NCBI GenBank assembly: GCA_028023455.1
Contig: JAQFVV010012420.1
Location: 8,387,194-8,451,193 of the forward strand
Origin: Epiperipatus broadwayi
Taxonomy: Eukaryota; Onychophora; Udeonychophora; Euonychophora; Peripatidae
Direction of reading: 5' to 3'
DNA length: 64,000 nucleotides
The notes under the pieces were generated by a model. That model saw nothing but the letters and a program-made list of their open reading frames with translations, was not told the origin of the DNA and made no database searches. The position numbers and the translations under genes were made by a program. Below are positions 28,216 to 41,700 of this stretch, one piece after another (position 1 is the stretch's first letter; every line of letters begins with the position of its first letter).

Positions 28216-31200
28216 AATACTTATTAGCAGTAAAAAGCTTTGTTATCTTTCACATTTATTTGCATTAATCTATCCTTAATAAAATATTTAAAATTTTCTT
28301 TTTTAAAAGCTTATAAACTAAACTATAATAAAATACAATATATAAGATCAATGCATCTAACATACTTCATTATTTGTGCAACTTATAATAATATAAAATG
28401 AAAGGCAATACCCAAAACAACCTTACAATTTTTAATATCCAATTATGAGGACATGAAATAAATGATTCTTATTTGACACTTATACAAATACTATTAACAA
28501 ATCGTAATGAATTATTCTTCCAATTAATAAAGTTAAATTATTAAACTCTGAATTATAATTACCCTAATATGCATAGTATTATTAATTTTCTATTATAAGC
28601 AAATAGTAATATTAAAAGATAAATATTTAAATTAAATATATAATCTACATTGATGAGCTTTAAATATAAACAAAATAAATCATTCTATTTAATGGAATTC
28701 AAATATCAATTTTAATATAAGCGATTAACAATTTTATATCGCAAGATTTCCATTTTCTAAGTAAATATTAAGTTACTATAACATATGCCAATAAATAATA
28801 GTTTAAAAGAATAGGTAAGCATCCAAGTATAATCGCTTTTGTTTACTCTAAATAATTAATATACTTAGACTTTATAAACTATCGATCTAGCTCGGATATA
28901 TATTTTTATCCAAAAATAACGATTGCATACAACTGTTAAAATAATTATGGTCAGCTTCTAATTAATTATTAAATATCTAGCAATACCAATATCAAATTAA
29001 TTAATATCTTATTATATAAAAATGTTTACCCGGTTTAAATGATAATATATTGGATTTACTATAACGAAAATAATATGTAATAATACATACACTTAGCATT
29101 CCAATCGTTTAACTCCTGGACTATTTTATGACTCTTTATTATAAATTATATGGTATAAGTTAATACATGACCACTATCAATTAAAATATTATTAGCCAAT
29201 AGGTTTGCATTATTAACTGAATAACAACTAAAGCAAGTTTATTTGTTTAAATAAATTTAAAATTTATTAACAGTAAGTATATAAAGAAAAAAAAGACAAA
29301 TAAACAATAAACGTTTGTAACATACACTCTAATTAAATATCATGAAAGATATTTTCTGCATAAATTAATATTAATATAATAGGTGTTGTATATCAAAAAT
29401 CCACTTTTATAATATTTAATATATGATATATAAAATGTATGTGAAATGAAACTGTTGCAGCATGCGTACACTATTTAAAATACAAGAAAGTTAATGACAC
29501 TTCTACAATCTTCATAATAAAGTAAATGATTAATATTAAATATAATAATTATAAATTTGTTTATTCATTCATCTTATTTTCCAAATAAAATATCAATGAG
29601 TAATTGTTACAATACAATTCTTTTGTATTTTCATTACTTATAACTGACATATCCAAAAGTAATTTGCGGTCAATAAATAAGTATAATATTTGAAGTTGAA
29701 GTTTTAACTATTAAAATTTAAGATATAAAACTTAATTTAAACTTCCTTTTATTTTCAAATATATAAAACAATTAACTAACTTACATATAATATCAATAAT
29801 ATTTATAAATATTATACCAATAAATGCATAATAAAGTACATCTTAGCATATGATCTGATCACCACCCTCCTATATGGCACCTCAAAGAAAATTAATAATT
29901 CCTATCATAAGCTGTATTTTAATGACATTTACTAATCCAAACAAACTAAAAGTTTCATAACAGTATCCAAAACAATGAGTATTTATTAAATTCCAATGTT
30001 CTCAAAATATTGAATTTTATCCTTCATTTAGCAAATATTTAATATCATAATGGTATTATGAATAAACAGACGCCGATTTCTATTTATGACAATATAACCT
30101 AAAAATAAACTGGTTTAAATCCTATGTCAATGTACTCCATCAGTGTTATAAAATTATATGTGCAGGTGGGAACAATTATTATATATAGCAGTATGCTGTT
30201 AGCTTCTATATTACATTATTAAAACATTATGTTCATAAATGATAATCATTTTCAATAGGGAAATATCAACCCTAATTTGAATACTATAAATTACTTTTTC
30301 CTTCTTTTAACAAGTTCTTAATAATTCTGTCAGTTTTCTGGACAAATATAATCCTTTCTATTCCATAATTTTTGTGGTTATCAAGCAAATACTTTCAAAA
30401 TAAAAATTATATAAAATAACTTAGATTTGCTTCTATGAAAGCTCAGAACATCAGAGAGCAAACGAATTATTAGGTTTTATTTATAACCTCTTACAATTGA
30501 TGTCATTTTCATCATCAAAACTAAGGTAATGCTCTTTATTTACTCTAATGCCCAAATCACCCTGCAGTCCATGCTTAAAATCTCTTTAGAATAATAATAA
30601 TAAAATAAAAATATTTTACATTTATTACGTATATTATATAAACATAACAGACACACCTAAGACATTAAATATTCATTGTATTGTTTATAATCCACTACTT
30701 ATGAATGTAATAAATAAAATGCATATAATAAAGAAACAATAATAATTTTATCAAAGTCATAAACTTTATTATTTATGTACACATTTTAAATGAATAAAAT
30801 TAATCCATAATTTTATTAGTTTTCAAAAGGAACTTTATTGAGCTTAATAATTGTACAAACAGAATAAAAAAAACAACAGGAATACTGGTACATATATCAT
30901 CATGACAACTTGACATTTACATAAAAAATCGTGAAGAAAAATATACATTTATACAAAAAAAAATAAAAAATTTTTATCTTTACCTTTAGAAATATTAATA
31001 ACAGAGACCCAAAACATATATTATTGTCCAACACTAAAGGATTTCAAGTCCATTCTTCACTCTGTCTTTTACAGTTTGATCATTTTATGTAATCAAGTTT
31101 TTATTAGATTTCTTTGTCCAATTTTTTCTTCCCCTTTCTTTATAGGCTTGAGTGTAGTCACATTAGGGACCATGTGGATATGCTCTATACATGATCTATT

Positions 31201-31815
31201 AAAATAAATTAAAAATAATATAATTTTTTTTTTACTTGACATTCCATCACATACTAACACCAAATTTTGGTTGGAACAATATGTATATTATCTATCTGTA
31301 TATCAGTTTTTAGTAGAGTATCAATTATTTTCTTATTAATCTCATTTGAGTCTGAGTAATCAATCAAGTTTGTTAATATTTTAAAACAATTTTGATTTTC
31401 ACACTCTGATGTAAATTCTATGAAATATTTCTAAAGTTTAGAAATATCAACTGTTAATACTAGCTTTTATAATAGTTTTTATGTTTTTAGTTTTTCTGCA
31501 TTTAATTAATCATTATTACTTTTGGATTCTATTAAATGTATTGATATTCTGTGATAGTCAAAATATGATCTAATTGTATTATGCCTTTATTTGAATGCTT
31601 GAATGTTAATTTCTTATAATTTCTCTTAATTTACATATTCTTTTTCTGAAATTTTATTAGTTTGTGTTCTCTCTCATTTTTGTGTCCTGTTACTTTTCAA
31701 TTATTTTCTAATTCTGTCATTAAAATCTTCTGAGCCAATTTTAAAATCCTCACTAAATAAAAAGATTCTATAGTGAGTAAAATTTATGAAAGCTTTATCT
31801 CTGTGAATGGAATAT

Positions 31816-31946
31816 ATATACAAATACAAAAACTGTATTAAGAGCAGATCTTAATTAATAATAAAAATACTGTAGTGCTTAGCATGCTTTTGACAGTATT
31901 TTTATTGTTAATAAAGCTTTGTTTTTAATACAGTTTTTGTATTTTA
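31816..31946. repeat. Small foldback repeat
   Basis: The arms TACAAAAACTGTATTA / TAATACAGTTTTTGTA and AATAATAAAAATACTGT / ACAGTATTTTTATTGTT pair around a short loop with TTAGCATGC. No coding content is present. Confidence 0.55.
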
Positions 31947-32324
31947 TGTAGATTCTTTATAGTTATATTAAAATCTTCTAATTATTAATCACAGTGAGAA
32001 CTTACTAGAACTAAATCCGAATTATTTACATTTGGTATCTTCCATCAAGTTAAATAACCAATATCCCCACTCTGTCTGATAGATCATCAATTTTAACAAT
32101 GTTGTTTTCCACCTTTTATTTATAATAAATTCTTTCATTTTTATCTATAATTAATCCCATCCCATTTGTGCTTCCAATATAGAAAAATACTAGTTCATTT
32201 TTTAAATCAATTGTTACTTCATAAAATTCTACAACAGCCCACTTTTTTATTATACAATTCTTCTTTCAATTTATGATTTTATATGACTTAAATATAATCT
32301 ACAATTATAAGAGGCTAAACATCA

Positions 32325-32720
32325 CTACAATTATAAGAACCTAAACATCACATGATGAACATCTTTTGTGCTAGCACATAACTGTTACTAAACAGGCAAA
32401 AACTCTCCATACAGTAGTGCCACCCTGTGCTAACCAGAGTAATCAATGGATGCCAAAAGGCTTGTGCATAAAATCCCTATCTAGTACCTACTCATCCAAT
32501 ATCCCCAGACTAGTTTCTGGCTTGTGGCCTTCATCAGTGAGGAGCCTTGGATCTGAGAGCACTGCACCTAGATCTTAGGATCTAATGCAACCCTCCAGCA
32601 ACCACCTTTTATCTCTACTTAACTACAAAACTATGAGAATGAAATTGAAAACACAATAATATTTTTAATATAAGCTCAATAACTTATATAGTCATATGGG
32701 TCTGAACTCAATTCAGCACC
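32325..32720 (-). mobile_element. Hammerhead-bearing repeat (family B), reverse copy
   Basis: Modules in window order are GTGCTAGCACATAAC, GGCAAAAACTCTCCATACAG, TGCCACCCTGTGC, ACCAGAGTAATCAATGGATG, the hammerhead, GATCTTAGGATCTAATGCAA and CATATGGGTCTGAACTCA. The same modules recur at 52870-53160, 53180-53830 and (shortened) 60200-60335. No protein is encoded. Size and content suggest a non-autonomous retroelement of retrozyme or Penelope-derived type. Confidence 0.6.
32494..32552 (-). ncRNA. Type I hammerhead ribozyme motif, family B, best copy
   Basis: On the minus strand: outer stem I ATCCAA, internal loop GGC, inner stem I TCCTCA, core CTGATGA (32537-32531), stem II GGC/GCC with a CACAA loop, core GAAA (32517-32514), stem III ACTAGT (palindromic), site GTC with cleavage expected between 32508 and 32507, inner stem I TGGGGA, TA, outer stem I TTGGAT. 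Every core base is present, and stem I pairs over 6 + 6 bp with one G-U pair. An A-A mismatch sits at the base of stem II. This is the cleanest ribozyme candidate in the window. Confidence 0.78.
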
Positions 32721-33339
32721 CATACATTTTGGTGATTTTGGAGAGTATTTGCTTGTTTATTATAAGAACCTAAGTCAAAGTTTCCATAACCAGGGTATTC
32801 TTAGTATTCTGTAACTTCAGTCACCAACTGATATGTTGCCTGATAGTATTATAGCATTTAGAAAATAAAGACTATAACATATTTTGTTTGTTATAATTGT
32901 AAATCTAAAATAATAATCAGAATTTTCATTCACATCAACACATCTCTGGTTTCATAAATAAAAAACTCAACTGATGTTTCAATTAAAAAATATCAGCTAT
33001 CTCACAGAAATACTATGGGGGTTTTCTCAATGTTAATCTCAAGAATAAAGGCTAATCAACTTATTTTGGTAGCTTCTTCATTTTTTAAGTGGTCAATCAT
33101 TGTTCTTTTTATTATGTAAATAATCATTATGGTAATAACAGCTACATCTATAATGGACTGTAGAGATTTGATCAGACTCATTCTTTAAAGACATAAAAAA
33201 AAAATTAAAGATCCTTTTTAAGTGGTAATGGGTGTGATAGATAAATGTATAGAAGGATGAAAAGATGGATGGATGCATGCATGGATAAATATATAGACAA
33301 TTAGATAAGATAGTTAGACAGAGAGAAACAGACTGACAA

Positions 33340-33571
<232 letters not shown>

Positions 33572-33620
33572 GCAGACAGACTTTATAAATAAATGTTTTG
33601 TTTTTGTTTTGTTTATTTAG

Positions 33621-33814
33621 CTTGAATCTAGGCTAAACAATGATAGTGAAAGAGTACAAATGTATCAGTTAAAAAAAAAACATGATGAGTTTGTCCATGA
33701 AAATCGACTGATCCGGAGTAATCTTACTGAAGCACAAACTAACTTAATGATTTTAAAAGGTGAATTAAAGCAATCCCGTTCAATGTACGAAGAGAAATGT
33801 CAAGAACTTGAAAA
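33621..33814 (+). CDS. RASEF: Coiled-coil exon of a RASEF-like gene (longest exon in window)
   Basis: This is 194 nt, 64 codons plus two bases, with no stop. It begins LESRLNNDSERVQMYQLKKK and ends in SMYEEKCQELEK. It is rich in Glu, Lys, Gln and Leu with heptad-like spacing, so it continues the coiled coil. The acceptor is TTTATTTAG| and the donor is AAAA|GTGAGT, close to consensus. It enters in phase 0 and leaves in phase 2, which matches the start of the exon at 38670. Base use (more G+C than the surrounding intron) also marks it as coding. A GATA microsatellite ends only 49 bp upstream of the acceptor. No domain other than coiled coil is visible. Confidence 0.82.
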
Positions 33815-34429
33815 GTGAGTTAATTTACGTTTTAACATTTTATCATTAAATGGGTAACACTTTAATCATATACTGTACACTCACATATTTAAAGCACTTG
33901 GAGAGATAAACCTCTTCAGCGCTATATATATAAACATTCAATTTATATAGCAAGCGTTTAATATTTATTCTTTCCAAGTGATAAACAATTTGGCTGCATT
34001 ATATTTTAAGTAAAAGAAAACTTGATTTTTTTTTTTTGAAGCCTTAAAAAAAATCAAGCAAGGCAAATTAATATGTAATCCATACGTTTTTGGCGATGTC
34101 ATTCTTATTACTATATGATTATTCATATGATTAAAAATATACGTGGCTGCTCACCAACATTCATCAGTCAGTTCTTAACTTTATCTGTTTTTACATCTGA
34201 GTTAATCAGTAAACGTCAAGAATGTTCTTCTCAATTGTTTGATAGTTTTTAAATGTAATATGAGGTTAGTGTTGATAAATATCTGTGTGAATTAACCTTA
34301 TTTTATATAGATAGTTATAATTATAACAGACAAATCTGAATGATGATCTTTATTCTCAAGAACTGTAAAGTTGCCAGCCATAATAGTGATTGGAGGCTAA
34401 AAATAGAGGGTATTAAGTATTTCTAGTTG

Positions 34430-37330
34430 CAGATACGGACTACCATTTCTCTGTATTTAGATACCCTACAAAGTAATATGATTTTAAATGAAGGAAGATT
34501 GCATGAATTGAAAGAAGAATTGATTAATATTAAATGGGACATTGCTGAACAATGTAGAGACAATTGATTTAAAAAACTTATGTAGAATAGGATTTATTGT
34601 GAATGAAAAGTGGATGAATAGCATTATGAAGACTAGTGGTATATCAGACAGAGTGGCAAGATTAATTTATGTGCAACAATTTCTCTTTGTGATAAAGTAG
34701 AGAATTTTTATATGGATATACAAAATGCTTTTGATTAGACTAAACAACATTTTAAAATTGACATGCAAATTTTGTTATAAATAAATTTGGTTATGGTAAT
34801 AGGAATGAGAGAGTGAACAGACTTGTGGAGTGAGTGGATTTATGAATTTTTTCAAAATATTAATGGATATGAAAGCATCCACATGAAGATATAGCAGAAT
34901 TAGATTATATTTTGACTAACAGAAAATATGTATTTTTAGATCATAATGTTCTTAATAGATTCAACATACAAAGTGATAATCAAGTAGTCAAATGTAAGAT
35001 ATGCCTTAACGCAAAATTAGAGAGACGAAAAATATTAAGAAAAATAGTACTATTAGTCAATATTCTTAATCTTTAAAAATATTGCAATAAATTTAAATGA
35101 TAACTTATGGTAATGTTTGGTTAGTTGTACCCCAGCCACTAGAGGCACTGTTTCTGTGTAAACACACAGAAATATCCAGAGTAGGGGCCAAAAAGCAGAA
35201 ATGCTTGTTCCAGACGCTAGGTGACGCTGGTCACCATGCGTATGCACAGGTTTTTTCGTGTGTAATGTAGAGAAAAATCACCACATAGTGGGCTAGAATC
35301 TTGGTGTAGCAGATGACGTAAGCTAGATGTGTTTATGGCAATTGGCGCCACCTAGGTTCTTGGTAGTGGCTGGTAGCAGACGATGTAAGCTACATGGCTT
35401 ACGCATTGCAACCAGCACCACCAGTAGGCAGTTTTGCTGCCAGCTAGCTTGTGGAAGATTCCTGTGCATACACATGGTGACCAGCGCCACCTAGAGGCTG
35501 GAACAAGCATTTCTGCTTTTTGGCCCCTACTCTGGATATTTCTTGTGTTTACACAGAAACAGCACCTCTAGCGGCTGGGGTACAGCTAACAAACAGTACC
35601 GAACTGACAAATTGATTAAAATATTAGCAGATTTTGAAGATGCAAAAACCAATAGGAAGATAATTGATAGACTATTATAGAGTGAAAAAAACATAGTTGG
35701 TACAAAAAATAGCAATTTATCAGTAAATTAAGAAATATGAGAATTTATTTAAATAATCCACTAATAAATTTAAATATCTAGAGTTTTTTAAAATGGTAAA
35801 AAAAGTTAATAAGATATAAGAAAATATAATTGTGAATTTGCAAAGAAAGCTATAGAAGAAAATAAAAGTTTTATACATGTAAAACAGGATCTTAATATTT
35901 AAAAAAAATTGTTTTTGCAATAAAAAAAGATGAATTATTACTAAAAAAAAAAGATTTAGCATTATGAAATATGTGAAAGATTTTTATAAATAATTGTATA
36001 GTATGAAACTGCCAAATACTTTAAATAAAAAAGAAGACATTCAGAAAAAGAGTAAAGCTTCAGGAAGTGATGGAATTATTATTGGTATTTTAAAAGAAGC
36101 AGATGAATAAATAGAAAAGCTGTTGGTAAACTTATATACCAAATGTATAAATGATAAAAATATACTGGATGATTGGAAGAATACAGTATTAATATTGATA
36201 TTTAAGACAGATAATAAAAAATATTCAAAATTTTGAACCTATATCAGTCTTCTATCAGTTTCAGTTTTATACAAAATCTTTACCAAGATAATTACAATTC
36301 AACCAAAAGAATAAGCTAGTTTTAAGATAGTTTAGCACCATGGATCACATCCAAGTATTGAAAGAAATTATAGAAAAGACCAATGTATATGAAATGCTAT
36401 TATTCTTGGGATTTATAAATTACAAAAAAAGGAATTGGATTCTATATGCATTTCAAATATGATTAAAGCATTACATTATCAAGATATTATTTATATTCTA
36501 AAGAAAATTTATCAAAATAACAATAGTAGTTATTAGATTAAATGTTGATGCTAAGAAAATTACTGTTGAGAAGAATTTATGTCAAGATAATTTTTAATCC
36601 AAAACTTTTTACAGCAGTTTTACAAAAAATATTTTATGGATATTTTTTAGATGATATAGTTGTTTGTGAAAATGCTTCAGAGCTTCAAGAAAGAGTTCAA
36701 GAATTATCAGATGAAAATAAGAAAGTAAAACTAAGGATAAATGCAAAAAGACTAAAATAATGTTTAATAGATATTTTCAAAACTAAATAAAAACTGATAA
36801 TCATGAATTTTTAAAAAATTAACAAATATAATTACTTTAGTTAGATTATTATTAAAAATGGAAACATAATGGATGGAAATAATTATAGAATTAAACTTTT
36901 ATGAAATGTTTTTGATAGAAAATAACTTAATATTAAAAAGAAATATGCTTCTGTCTTTGAAAAGAAATGTTTTTAATAGATATGTATTACCAGTTCTTAT
37001 TTATGGATTTGAAACTTGGATATTAACAAAAGAGTAATTCAAAAACTTCAGGTCACTCAGCAAAATATGAAAAGATGTACAAGACAAATGCAAAATGAAA
37101 TATATGAGTGAGGGAATAAATGGATATCACTGACATCATTAAAAGAATTTATAGATTGAAATGGAGTGGTTATATTTTTAAAAGAGATGATTTAATAGAT
37201 GGACAAATGGATCATAAGAGATTGTAAAAAGAGCTAAAAAAGATTACATATAAAATGAATGGATCAAATAAGGAAGTTTACTGATGTGTTGTAGGGAATA
37301 GAAACTAATGGTCAGACCAACTAGATTAAC
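34430..37330 (+). pseudogene. Decayed RTE-type LINE (endonuclease and reverse transcriptase)
   Basis: Fragments are readable in several frames. The first is NEGRLHELKEELINIKWDIA near 34485, as in the N-terminal endonuclease of RTE-like elements. ASGSDGIIIGILKEADE and LYTKCINDKNILDDWKNTVL follow near 36060-36190, the fingers of the reverse transcriptase. Near 36550-36770 come a degraded palm piece (FLDDIVVCENASELQERVQE), then LSDENKKVKLRINAKRLK. Near 37200 there is a C-terminal tail with DHKRL and GLHFIV. Many stops and frameshifts make it dead. The foldback element at 35109-35600 is inserted between the endonuclease and reverse transcriptase parts. The match to the RTE clade is by remembered consensus. 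Confidence 0.65.
35109..35600. mobile_element. Foldback (MITE-like) element inserted in the LINE
   Basis: This is 492 bp with about 140-bp inverted arms (35109-35250 and 35461-35600). The ends begin GGTAATGTTTGG on the left and, reversed, GGTACTGTTTGT on the right. The arms share blocks such as GTACCCCAGCC and GGGGCCAAAAAGCAGAAATG. The central 210 bp contains shorter internal repeats (GATGACGTAAGCTA and GACGATGTAAGCTA). It is much richer in G+C than the host LINE. No coding capacity is visible and no clear target-site duplication was found. Confidence 0.7.
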
Positions 37331-37547
37331 CTTGAAGAGGACTTCATTTTATAGTTGATTCATAATGATTGAAAATGATGGTGATGATAATATATTGTAA
37401 GGCTATTTAAAAGAAAATGGTTTTCACACATTTTCGAATATAATAATTTACATTAAAAAAACTATTATATAGTTTTATTTATTATTCTATACTGCATAAA
37501 AAAGCTTTACATATTGTTGTCCACTGTATAAAACAACATTCAATCAT

Positions 37548-37571
37548 TTATATATATATATATATATATAT

Positions 37572-37612
<41 letters not shown>
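37548..37612. repeat. TA microsatellites
   Basis: Two TA tracts are separated by TTGAA. Confidence 0.92.
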
Positions 37613-37614
<2 letters not shown>

Positions 37615-38054
37615 GAGTTTTTAATTGTTTACAACAATTAAGGGATTAACATATTATAGAGTCAAATCTTTTATTTCCTTGCTGTGAAATTAGAAACGTG
37701 GTATATAGAATATCACATTTAATAACTATGAGCATTTATTTTTTACATATTAAAATAGCTAATGAAGAGAGTTTCCTTGAAACGGGTCCAGTGAGTATTT
37801 TATTTACTTTGGTTTATAATATCTTATATTTTATTTTTACAATTGAACTGCAAGAAAGTATTTAAATCTAATATTTTTATTTATTTATATTTATGTAGAA
37901 TTATTATTGTATAGTACAATGTATATACTAATTTGTATATGATTATTGTTTGTAGATAATAATGTCCTTATTAAATATTTATTTATTAACTGTCATTCTT
38001 AATTTTAAGCTATTTTTGAAATAAAATATTCAAAATGTATAATATACTTTGAAA

Positions 38055-38246
38055 ATAATAATAATTCTTTACAACAGCTATATAATCAAATAATAATTTT
38101 ATACATAAAAATCTTTTTTTGCATCTACTTTGGTGCCCTTTTCAAATGTAACATTTGAAAAGGGCACCAAAGCAGGTGCTAAAAAAAGCTTTTTATGTAT
38201 AAAATTATTATTTGATTATATAGCTGTTGTAAAAAATTATTATTAT
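38055..38246. repeat. Near-perfect 190-bp palindrome centred at 38150
   Basis: The two arms (38055-38149 and 38151-38246) are complementary with only a few mismatches and essentially no loop. The centre is CAAATGT-A-ACATTTG, flanked by TTTGGTGCCCTTTT and its complement. Such arms can extrude as a cruciform or fold as a long hairpin in the pre-mRNA. It lies in intron 2, about 420 bp before the exon at 38670. It may be a MITE. Confidence 0.8.
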
Positions 38247-38669
38247 TTTCTGATTATTATTTTTGTGGAAGAGCAGAATAAGGACTTTTATTCCTTTCCA
38301 ATTTTAATATACTTTGAATATATTGGCAGTGAATTAATTTTTATATCATAGAAAAACGTTCTATTTCTTTTTATGTGAAACTTTTATTTAGAATTTGTTT
38401 TGGTAATACTTATTGTGAGGTTTTAATAGATAAAATGTAAAGAGATCGCTACATTTAGGTAAAATTTTGTAATAAATTGATATATACTTAATTGTGTAAC
38501 ACTGCATCGTTTTTTCTCCAAATTTCTTTAGCAAATAAAATCTTATATAACAAATGTATGTGTGTTTATTTTATATATTGATAAAACAATATGGATCTAA
38601 TTATTCATTTTATTTAATCAATCTATCTATTATTCAATATATCATTTATATGAATCTAACTTTTTTTAG

Positions 38670-38738
38670 TGAAAAAGAAGCTGCCTTGGATTATCTTTGT
38701 GAACATGACGCTTTGTCTAAGCAGCTGCATCTTCTACT
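38670..38738 (+). CDS. RASEF: Coiled-coil exon of a RASEF-like gene
   Basis: This exon is 69 nt. It completes a split Asn codon and then reads EKEAALDYLCEHDALSKQLH followed by LLL split at the donor. The acceptor is AACTTTTTTTAG| and the donor is CTACT|GTAAGT, nearly perfect. It is phase 2 at both ends, compatible with 33621-33814 before and 45989 after. Read together with the next exon it gives QLHLLLQANKKLQDSNDNLR, closely resembling the family segment written from memory as ANRKLHDSNDGLRSALE in vertebrate RASEF. This similarity is recalled and was not searched. Confidence 0.8.
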
Positions 38739-41700
38739 GTAAGTCCTGTTAATTTTATTATTGTTATTATTTTGTTGTATGCTTATAATAATTCTTGTTT
38801 TAAATGTGTTTTATTTATATTTAAATTCAAAAAAATCAAACAAATAATAATTTTAAAGTTTTAAAGAGAAATGGAAATAAAATTATATTAATGACCTAAT
38901 TACTTTCTGAAATAAGAGCAGAAATTCACTAAACTTAATATATTCAAAATTATCTACTGTAAGTTTGAGGAGTCATTAGACAGTATATGATGGAATAATT
39001 TTTGATTAGTGATCATGTTAATTGAAAGATAAAATGCACCTATATCTCTAAGTTATTAGTTTCAGAAAGTATAAAAAGTTGACATTGGCTACTAAATGTA
39101 TTCTGCTTCTCACTAGACATGGTCATTATTGAGAAACTAATATGGAGATATACATTACAATCAACTACTCCTTGATTACTTAAAGTAGCAATATTGCAGT
39201 AAGTAAAATGAATTATTGCTTTTATTGTAAATGTTGAAAGCAAGAAGAGATCATGTGATGATTTTTGGGTATATCCTATTAGTTACTTAAGTAAATTACT
39301 CTGCATGGTTTAGTACAGTAGTGGAATGTAAGGTCTTTTGATCTTTTCCTATGCTGACATTTGTAGAACTTGAACTTCAAGCAAAAAGACATTCATTTAT
39401 TATTAATTGACATTTATTATAGTTAATATTGCTAGAATATTTTTAATTTAAATACTTGTTATTCAAAAATTACTAAACATAATTTCACTAGGGATCCTTA
39501 ACCTTTTTATTATAAAAATTTAATTTGAACACATATTTATAAACAAAATTAAAGGAAAAAACGTATTCAAATAAATAACTATAAATTAATAAGACTAATT
39601 GTAGGAGCTGCCTGTTGTACCTGATTTAGCAGAATTTGTCTTGCAATGAGATGACTAAGGATCTATTTTTAAAATTTACAAATAAAAAAAAAAAAGCATT
39701 GAAATTAGAAATTTCATATTAATAGTATTTTATCTGAATATGATTCAAAGCAACTTTAAAAAACTTGTTTTGAAATATGATTAGATGTCTCATTACAAAT
39801 AATTTTTAAATTGCAAAGTATGAGAATAAAATTCTCCTAGTATAAGTTTCATAAGTTTTTAATTGTGTCAAGTTTCTAACATTACCAATTACAAACCAGA
39901 AGAAACCAGGAACGTTATTTATATAAAAAAATTGTGTTTACTTTATTTGTGTAGACAATAATGACATGTAAATTTATTAAGATTATATAGAAATTATATT
40001 CAGCTGCATTTTTTTATAATCTTATCACCAGTATTTATATATGATTTTTATAATATTTCTAAGAATTTGTTACTAATACTATTCTCATTTGGAATAAAAT
40101 GTCTAGTTGCTTTGATTATCAAAGAGTTTATATGGTATATAAACTATAAAATGTCCAATTGAAACTGATCAACAAATAAAATATTCATTAAAGTTGAAAA
40201 TATAACTTTAATTATTAATTTTCTAAAATAAATTATATTAAAAGATAGCAAAAATATCATATTATTGTTAGAACTAATTAAATGCCATTTAATGATCACA
40301 TGATTTTATTGGCTAGTTATCTTAACATTTTATGAGCAGAAAACTTTAGAAGTTTTATTAATATATATGTAGTAATGTTTGAGAATGAGGTGTATATCAG
40401 GGATTATAGTAAATGATCATTCTCCAAAAGTATAACCACCACAGTTTTATTGAATATAGAAAATAAGTAAAAAAACAGCATTTAAAGCCATTATAAGTAA
40501 TAATATGGCATTACAAGCAGTTATTAACCGGAGTCAACAATCACCATAGAGATTTACTATAAAATTTGAGGCTAATTATTTAACCACTGCCAGATTTAGG
40601 ACCTAATATAAAAACAATCATTATCATATTATCTGTGTGCACATATATAAGTGCTAAAAATAATTATAATTCTGCATTAAAAATATTGGGATCTTTATAT
40701 CAATGCTCATCATCATTGTTGCTCTATACTGACCACCAATCAACTATTTATAAAATCTATATAAAGTGGAGTATGTGGACTTCAAATATGATATTTATCT
40801 TTGTACCATTCAAATAATTCTCTGTCCTCTAACATATATTCACACATACATATTGCAATTACTGTTATGCCTTAATTAGATTTGGGATTTCCAGAACTTT
40901 AGAGACTGTTAACAAAAAAAAAAAAAATATGCATCCTTAATTTATTCTATTATTAAATAATGTTACTGGGATAACCTATATATTAGTCATGCACATCGGT
41001 AATTTACACAACAGATAAGTAGAAAAATAAGGATATTCAAATTTTGTAAAAAGTTATTTAATAAATTTTACTAATAAATAGAAGATTAAAAAATTTAGAA
41101 CATGATACTGTGACAAAACTCAATTTATTCATGCAACACACATAAATTTTTTTCTTACAATAATCAAATCGTAAAAAAATATTTCACAATAGAGAAAAAA
41201 TAAATAAATTTAGGCTAAACTTTCCTCTTTTTTTCTTTTGAAAATAAGGATTTCTCACACAATTTTTCAAGCAAAAAACATCTTTTCAATAAAAACAAAC
41301 TAATAGGTTTTTTTTATAAAGTAAATGTATGCCCTACAATATCACATTTTACCATAATTTTTTTTCATATTATAATTTTTTTAGATTAATTTGGCTCCAG
41401 GTTTTTTTCTTTTTGTTATAACTTTATCAATAGTTATTTTATCCTGTAGCTTCTTATTTCCTCTTTGTAATTACAGATTTCCAATTTAACATTTTTTTTT
41501 GTTTCAGTATTCTTCCATTTAAAGTTTTCATTTTTCTTTTGTAGTTGCAGGTTTACAGTATAGCAATTACTTTCATTTCACGATAATATAAATTGAGGCA
41601 GATGATATTGAATGGATCAATATATCCTTTTGATAAAATTGATTACATAGTTGGATCAATAATGATCCACTTTTGGCAAGAGTTTAGTACATGATTCTTG

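Larger units (their letters stand above)
33815..38669 (+). other. Intron 2 (about 4.9 kb)
   Basis: This intron runs from GTGAGT to TTTAG. Most of it (34430-37330) is a decayed LINE interrupted by a foldback element. It also carries TA microsatellites near 37550 and the near-perfect palindrome centred at 38150. The transposon insertions account for most of the intron length. Confidence 0.75.
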
